Positions 5,610 to 8,820 of a DNA stretch of 8,820 bases are shown one piece after another (position 1 is the first letter of the stretch; every line of letters starts with the position of its first letter). The notes beneath the pieces were generated by a model. It did not search any database. It saw nothing but the letters and a program-made list of their open reading frames with translations, and was not told where the DNA came from. The stretch comes from Thermoleophilaceae bacterium (GTDB lineage: Bacteria > Actinomycetota > Thermoleophilia > Solirubrobacterales > JACPNS01). The stretch covers positions 1 to 8,820 of the forward strand of contig JAEMRJ010000097.1 in assembly GCA_016463365.1 (NCBI GenBank), given 5' to 3'. A program made the position numbers and the translations under genes.

Positions 5610-7696
5610 TCGGCGGCGGCGACGCCACGATCGATCAGCTCGCCGCCGCGCCGATCCGCTGGCCGCGACCGAGTCTCCTGCGCGCACCGCTGCCCGTAGG
5701 ACCCAAAACCCTCGAAGCCGCCGACCGGCTTGAAATTCACGATCTCGGCGACCTGATCGAGCATGTGCCCGTGACGCACGAGTTTCGCGCCGGACGTCAG
5801 ATCAAGCAGCTGAAGGCGGGGGAAGAGGCGACGATCGAGGTTGAGCTCCGCTCGATCTCGCTGCGTCCGACGCGTCGCCGCAACCTACGGTTAATCGAGG
5901 CCGTGGTGGTCGACGATTCCGGCTCGGGCAAGGCTGTGTGGTTCAACCAGCAGTGGCTCGCCAAGCAGCTCGAGCCGGGAACTCATCTGCGGCTGTTCGG
6001 CAAGTTCAAGGGCGGAGCTTTCCAGGTCAAGGAGCACGCCGTGATCGCGGCCAGTGAGGGCGGCGCCGACTCCGGACCGATCTCGGTCTACCCCGGCACC
6101 GAAGGCCTGAAGTCGCAGCGACTGCGCGAACTCGTCGACGCGGTCTGGGGCATCGAACTTGAAGTGATTGACCCCCTGCCCGGACGGCTTCGCGCTCGTG
6201 AGCGACTGATGGGCAGAGCCGACGCGCTGGCAGAGATGCACTTCCCGTCCAGCCAACGCGCGAGCGCGGCCGGGCGGGAGCGTCTGGCGTACGAAGAGCT
6301 GCTCCTGCAGCAACTGGCGCTCGGGATGCGCAGGCGTCGACGCGTTGCCGGGCGCGGCGCACTCGAGCTGCCGCCGCAGGAGTCGGTCGTCGCGCGTTGG
6401 CGCGAGCGGCTCCCGTTCGACCTGACCGGCGATCAGCGCGAGGCGATCGCGACGATCGACCGCGACCTCGCGCGCAGCGTGCCGATGCAGCGCCTGCTGA
6501 TGGGCGAGGTCGGCTCGGGCAAGACCGTTGTCGCACTCAGTGCAATGTTGCGAGCCGCCGAAAACGACGCGCAGGCCGCGCTGATGGCGCCGACCGAGAC
6601 GCTCGCCGAACAGCACTTCGCCACGCTCGACGCGATGCTGCCGGAGGTCCCGCTTGCGTTGCTCACGGGCTCCACGCCTGCTGCCCGCCGCAAGGAGATC
6701 CTCGCGCGCCTGGCCACCGGCGAGCTCCCGCTGATCGTCGGCACACACGCACTGATTGAAGATTCCGTCGAATTTCGTCGCCTCGCGCTCGCCGTCGTCG
6801 ACGAGCAGCACCGCTTCGGCGTGCGCCAACGGGCCGCGCTCGATGCCAAGGCCCCGGGCGATCTGCTCCCTCATGTTCTGCACATGACCGCCACACCGAT
6901 CCCGCGCACGCTTGCGCTGACCGGCTACGGCGACCTCGACTTCACCCAGATCAAGCAGCTCCCGCGCGGCCGGCGCCCGATCAGCACAAGGGTGGTCGGC
7001 GATGCCCAGCGGGCGGACGCTTATGACCAGGTCCGCGAGCAGCTGCGCGCCGGGCGCCAGGCGTACGTCGTCTGTCCGCTCGTCTCGGAGTCAGAGGTCA
7101 TGCAGGTGCGGGCTGCAACCGTCGAGTACGAGCGACTCGCAGCCGGCGAACTCAAAGATTTCCGCGTACGACTGATCCACGGCCAGCTGCCCTCGGCCGA
7201 GAAGGCCGCCGCCATGAAGGCATTCAGCGACCACGAGGCCGATGTGCTGGTTGCGACCAGCGTGATCGAAGTCGGGATTGACGTGCCCAACGCGACCGTG
7301 ATGATCATCGAGGACGCCGACCGCTACGGGATCTCCCAGCTGCACCAGCTGCGCGGACGCGTGGGGAGGGGCGAGCACGATTCGTCCTGCCTGCTCTTCG
7401 GCAACCCGGCCTCACGCCGACTGCGGGCGGTGGCGGCCGAGCGCGACGGCTTCAAGCTGGCGCAGGTCGACCTGGAGCTGCGCGGATCGGGCGAGGAGCT
7501 CGGCACTCGCCAGAGCGGACTCCCGCGCTTCCGCGTGGCTGTGTTGCCGGAGGACAACCTGTTGCTCGAACGGGCCAACATCGCGTCGGGGCGGTTGCTC
7601 GACGCCGACGACGCGCTCGAAGCGCCAGAGCTCTCGCTGCTGCGCAGGGCGGTGATCGCACGCTACGGCGACGAAATTGACCCAATCCCCGCCTGA
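5582..7696 (+). CDS. recG: ATP-dependent DNA helicase RecG
   Basis: RecG is a superfamily-2 helicase that rewinds and regresses stalled replication forks and branch-migrates Holliday junctions. The length (704 residues) is normal. The N-terminal wedge/OB region is at about 30-155 (VGPKTLEAADRLEI at 39-52; the OB core includes VDDSGSGKAVWFNQQWL). The motor has motif Q area PFDLTGDQREA (278-288), Walker A GEVGSGKT (308-315), Ia APTETLAEQH (336-345), DEQHRFG (407-413), TATPIPRTLAL (436-446), VATSVIEVGIDVPNA (557-571) and motif VI QLHQLRGRVGRG (586-597). The translocation (TRG) segment includes LRGSGEELGTRQSGLP (633-648). Two differences from the commonest form are seen: Glu309 where Asp is usual in Walker A, and HVPVTHEFR (61-69) where most RecGs have an LPRRYEDR-like wedge motif. 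The start is TTG 5582 on the basis of GGAGGG. The 28-base overlap with the upstream gene implies co-transcription. Confidence 0.96.
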   Translation: MVVADFSRVIGGGDATIDQLAAAPIRWPRPSLLRAPLPVGPKTLEAADRLEIHDLGDLIEHVPVTHEFRAGRQIKQLKAGEEATIEVELRSISLRPTRRRNLRLIEAVVVDDSGSGKAVWFNQQWLAKQLEPGTHLRLFGKFKGGAFQVKEHAVIAASEGGADSGPISVYPGTEGLKSQRLRELVDAVWGIELEVIDPLPGRLRARERLMGRADALAEMHFPSSQRASAAGRERLAYEELLLQQLALGMRRRRRVAGRGALELPPQESVVARWRERLPFDLTGDQREAIATIDRDLARSVPMQRLLMGEVGSGKTVVALSAMLRAAENDAQAALMAPTETLAEQHFATLDAMLPEVPLALLTGSTPAARRKEILARLATGELPLIVGTHALIEDSVEFRRLALAVVDEQHRFGVRQRAALDAKAPGDLLPHVLHMTATPIPRTLALTGYGDLDFTQIKQLPRGRRPISTRVVGDAQRADAYDQVREQLRAGRQAYVVCPLVSESEVMQVRAATVEYERLAAGELKDFRVRLIHGQLPSAEKAAAMKAFSDHEADVLVATSVIEVGIDVPNATVMIIEDADRYGISQLHQLRGRVGRGEHDSSCLLFGNPASRRLRAVAAERDGFKLAQVDLELRGSGEELGTRQSGLPRFRVAVLPEDNLLLERANIASGRLLDADDALEAPELSLLRRAVIARYGDEIDPIPA

Positions 7697-7705
7697 GCCC
7701 GGTTA

Positions 7706-7743
7706 GCTTCTGCGGCTGTGGCGATCATCGAGCATTCAGAAGC
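7706..7743 (+). repeat. 7-bp inverted repeat between recG and rsmD
   Basis: gcttctg (7706-7712) and cagaagc (7737-7743) are exact reverse complements with a 24-base loop. The loop itself contains cgat-c-atcg (7722-7730). It falls in the 71-base gap after recG. There is no T-tract, so a factor-independent terminator is unlikely; an RNA processing or attenuating structure is possible. A TAGCTT box (7704-7709) overlaps the left arm and could be a -10 element. Confidence 0.35.
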
Positions 7744-7767
7744 GACCACCACAAACCGCGAGGTTGC

Positions 7768-8310
7768 ATGCGAATAGTCGCCGGTGAGTTCAAAGGGCGC
7801 CGCCTCGCCGGTCCGGAGGGCGCGGCCACGCGACCGACTTCGGACAAGGTGCGCGAAGCGCTCTTTTCGATCCTCGGACCGATCGATGGCGTGCGCGTGC
7901 TCGATCTGTTCGCCGGAACCGGCGCACTCGGACTTGAGGCGATCTCGCGTGGCGCCACCGAGTCTGTGCTGGTCGAGCGCGATCGTCGCATGGCAGCGGT
8001 GATCGAGCGAAACGTCGCCGAGATTCTCGGCGGCGATGACGGACGGGCGAAGCTCGTGCGTGGCGACGGGCTGAGGTATCTCGCGGGAGCAGCCGGATTT
8101 GACCTCATATTTGTCGATCCTCCGTACGCGCAGGCCGCCGAGCTCGCCCCGAAGCTCGTCGCAGCGCTGCCTCCGGCGCTCGCGCCCGGTGCGCGGGTCG
8201 TGACCGAGTCCGACCGCCGATTGCCTCTGGAGCTCGTCGGCAGTGAGCTTTCACTCAGATCAGAACACATTTATGGCGATACGCTCATACGCGTATTTGA
8301 CGCCCCATGA
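7768..8310 (+). CDS. rsmD: 16S rRNA (guanine(966)-N(2))-methyltransferase RsmD
   Basis: RsmD uses S-adenosylmethionine to methylate N2 of G966 (E. coli numbering) of 16S rRNA in assembled 30S particles. The 180-residue product is slightly shorter than the E. coli enzyme. It opens with the family signature MRIVAGEFKGRRL and has RPTSDKVREALFSIL (22-36), the SAM-binding motif I VLDLFAGTGALGLEAISRGA (44-63), the motif II acid Glu70 in VLVERD, and the catalytic DPPY at 117-120. ATG 7768 is fixed by that N-terminal signature. The upstream GAGG (7760-7763) is only 4 bases away, so initiation may be weak. The gap to recG is 71 bases, so it may have its own promoter. The stop codon overlaps the coaD start as ATGA, the usual rsmD-coaD coupling. 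Confidence 0.95.
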   Translation: MRIVAGEFKGRRLAGPEGAATRPTSDKVREALFSILGPIDGVRVLDLFAGTGALGLEAISRGATESVLVERDRRMAAVIERNVAEILGGDDGRAKLVRGDGLRYLAGAAGFDLIFVDPPYAQAAELAPKLVAALPPALAPGARVVTESDRRLPLELVGSELSLRSEHIYGDTLIRVFDAP

Positions 8311-8820
8311 GTGAACTCAACGCAAATGGATACGCCGGACACATCGCTGTGTGCCCAGGCTCTTACGATCCGGTCACGAACGGCCACCTCGACATCATCC
8401 GCCGCGGTTCGCGGGTTTTCGACAAAGTCGTCGTCGCTGTGGTCAACGCTTCCGTGCGCAAGTCGCCGCCGCTGTTCTCCGCCGACGAGCGAGTGTCCTT
8501 CATCGAGGGGGCACTTTCGGATCTTCCGAACATTGAAGTCCGCAAATTCGACGTTCTGATCGTCGACTTCGCGAAGGAAGTCGGCGCTACTGCAATCCTC
8601 AAGGGACTGCGAGCCATCTCAGACTTCGAGTACGAAATGGAAATGAACCAGCTCAACAGCACGATGGCGCCAGAAATCGAAAGCGTTTACATGATGTCTT
8701 CAGCGAGGTTCAGTTTCATCAGCTCGTCCGGCATCAAAGAGATGGCACGATTCGGCGCCGACGTCAGTGAGATGGTTCCGCCGCAAGTTTCCGTACGCTT
8801 GGCCGAGGCTTTGAAGGCCC
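8307..8820 (+). CDS. coaD: Phosphopantetheine adenylyltransferase CoaD (3' end outside window)
   Basis: CoaD transfers AMP from ATP to 4'-phosphopantetheine to make dephospho-CoA, the penultimate step of coenzyme A synthesis. The 171 codons present cover essentially the whole enzyme (most are about 160-170 residues), and no stop appears before the window edge. Visible motifs: CPGSYDPVTNGHLD (16-29) with the nucleotidyltransferase TxGH motif Thr24-His27, Lys52 in the VRKSPPLF block, ILKGLRAISDFEYEMEMNQLN (97-117; Lys99 replaces the Arg of E. coli, as in many actinobacteria), and SSARFSFISSSGIKEMA (131-147) for ATP binding. About nine residues precede the position where E. coli CoaD begins (SELNANGYA), so the N-terminus is slightly extended. 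The ATG overlaps the rsmD TGA and no separate ribosome-binding site is clear, which points to translational coupling. Confidence 0.95.
   Translation, partial: MSELNANGYAGHIAVCPGSYDPVTNGHLDIIRRGSRVFDKVVVAVVNASVRKSPPLFSADERVSFIEGALSDLPNIEVRKFDVLIVDFAKEVGATAILKGLRAISDFEYEMEMNQLNSTMAPEIESVYMMSSARFSFISSSGIKEMARFGADVSEMVPPQVSVRLAEALKA

Noticed and set aside
4943..5779. 278-codon minus-strand frame across the fakA-recG junction
   Set aside because: It is antisense to the DegV-like domain and the RecG N-terminus, is Ser/Ala/Pro-rich and has no motif.
5891..6883. 330-codon minus-strand frame inside recG
   Set aside because: It is a shadow of recG; the + strand has the complete helicase motifs.

Overview
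The window is a high-GC bacterial chromosome segment with every gene on the + strand. It looks like an actinobacterial chromosome. A Thermoleophilia/Solirubrobacterales-type genome is my best guess, from the CxxC form of ribosomal protein L28, the codon bias toward G/C third positions, the frequent GTG/TTG starts, and the order rpmB ... fakA-like – recG – rsmD – coaD. That lineage call is inference; I could not search a database.

Layout. The last 17 codons of rpmB (L28) occupy 1-51. A 157-base gap with small inverted repeats leads into a three-gene amino-acid ABC importer: lipoprotein binding protein (209-1132), single permease (1179-2096) and HisP/GlnQ-type ATPase (2096-2872). The permease and ATPase overlap by one base. 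A 12-bp perfect inverted repeat brackets the GTG start of the permease. Next is a TIGR01777-type NAD(P)-binding epimerase/oxidoreductase (2911-3804), preceded by a TANNNT box at the spacing seen in leaderless actinobacterial genes. The remainder is housekeeping: a FakA/YloV-type (DAK2/DhaL plus DegV-like) kinase (best start GTG 3939, to 5609), the RecG helicase (5582-7696), the 16S rRNA methyltransferase RsmD (7768-8310) and the first 171 codons of CoaD (8307 to the window edge).

How the genes fit together. fakA-recG overlap by 28 bases and rsmD-coaD overlap as ATGA, so the right half is probably one or two coupled transcripts serving lipid precursor activation, fork rescue, ribosome modification and coenzyme A synthesis. 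The left half is an uptake system for a polar amino acid, and it sits between rpmB and the fakA block. No tRNA, rRNA, CRISPR array, insertion sequence, phage gene or convincing intrinsic terminator was found.

I do not see a wholly new system. The points most worth a second look are the stem-loop around the permease start, the conflicting start signals and hairpin before the FakA-like gene, the leaderless-type promoter boxes, and the placement of the transporter/epimerase cassette inside a housekeeping neighbourhood.
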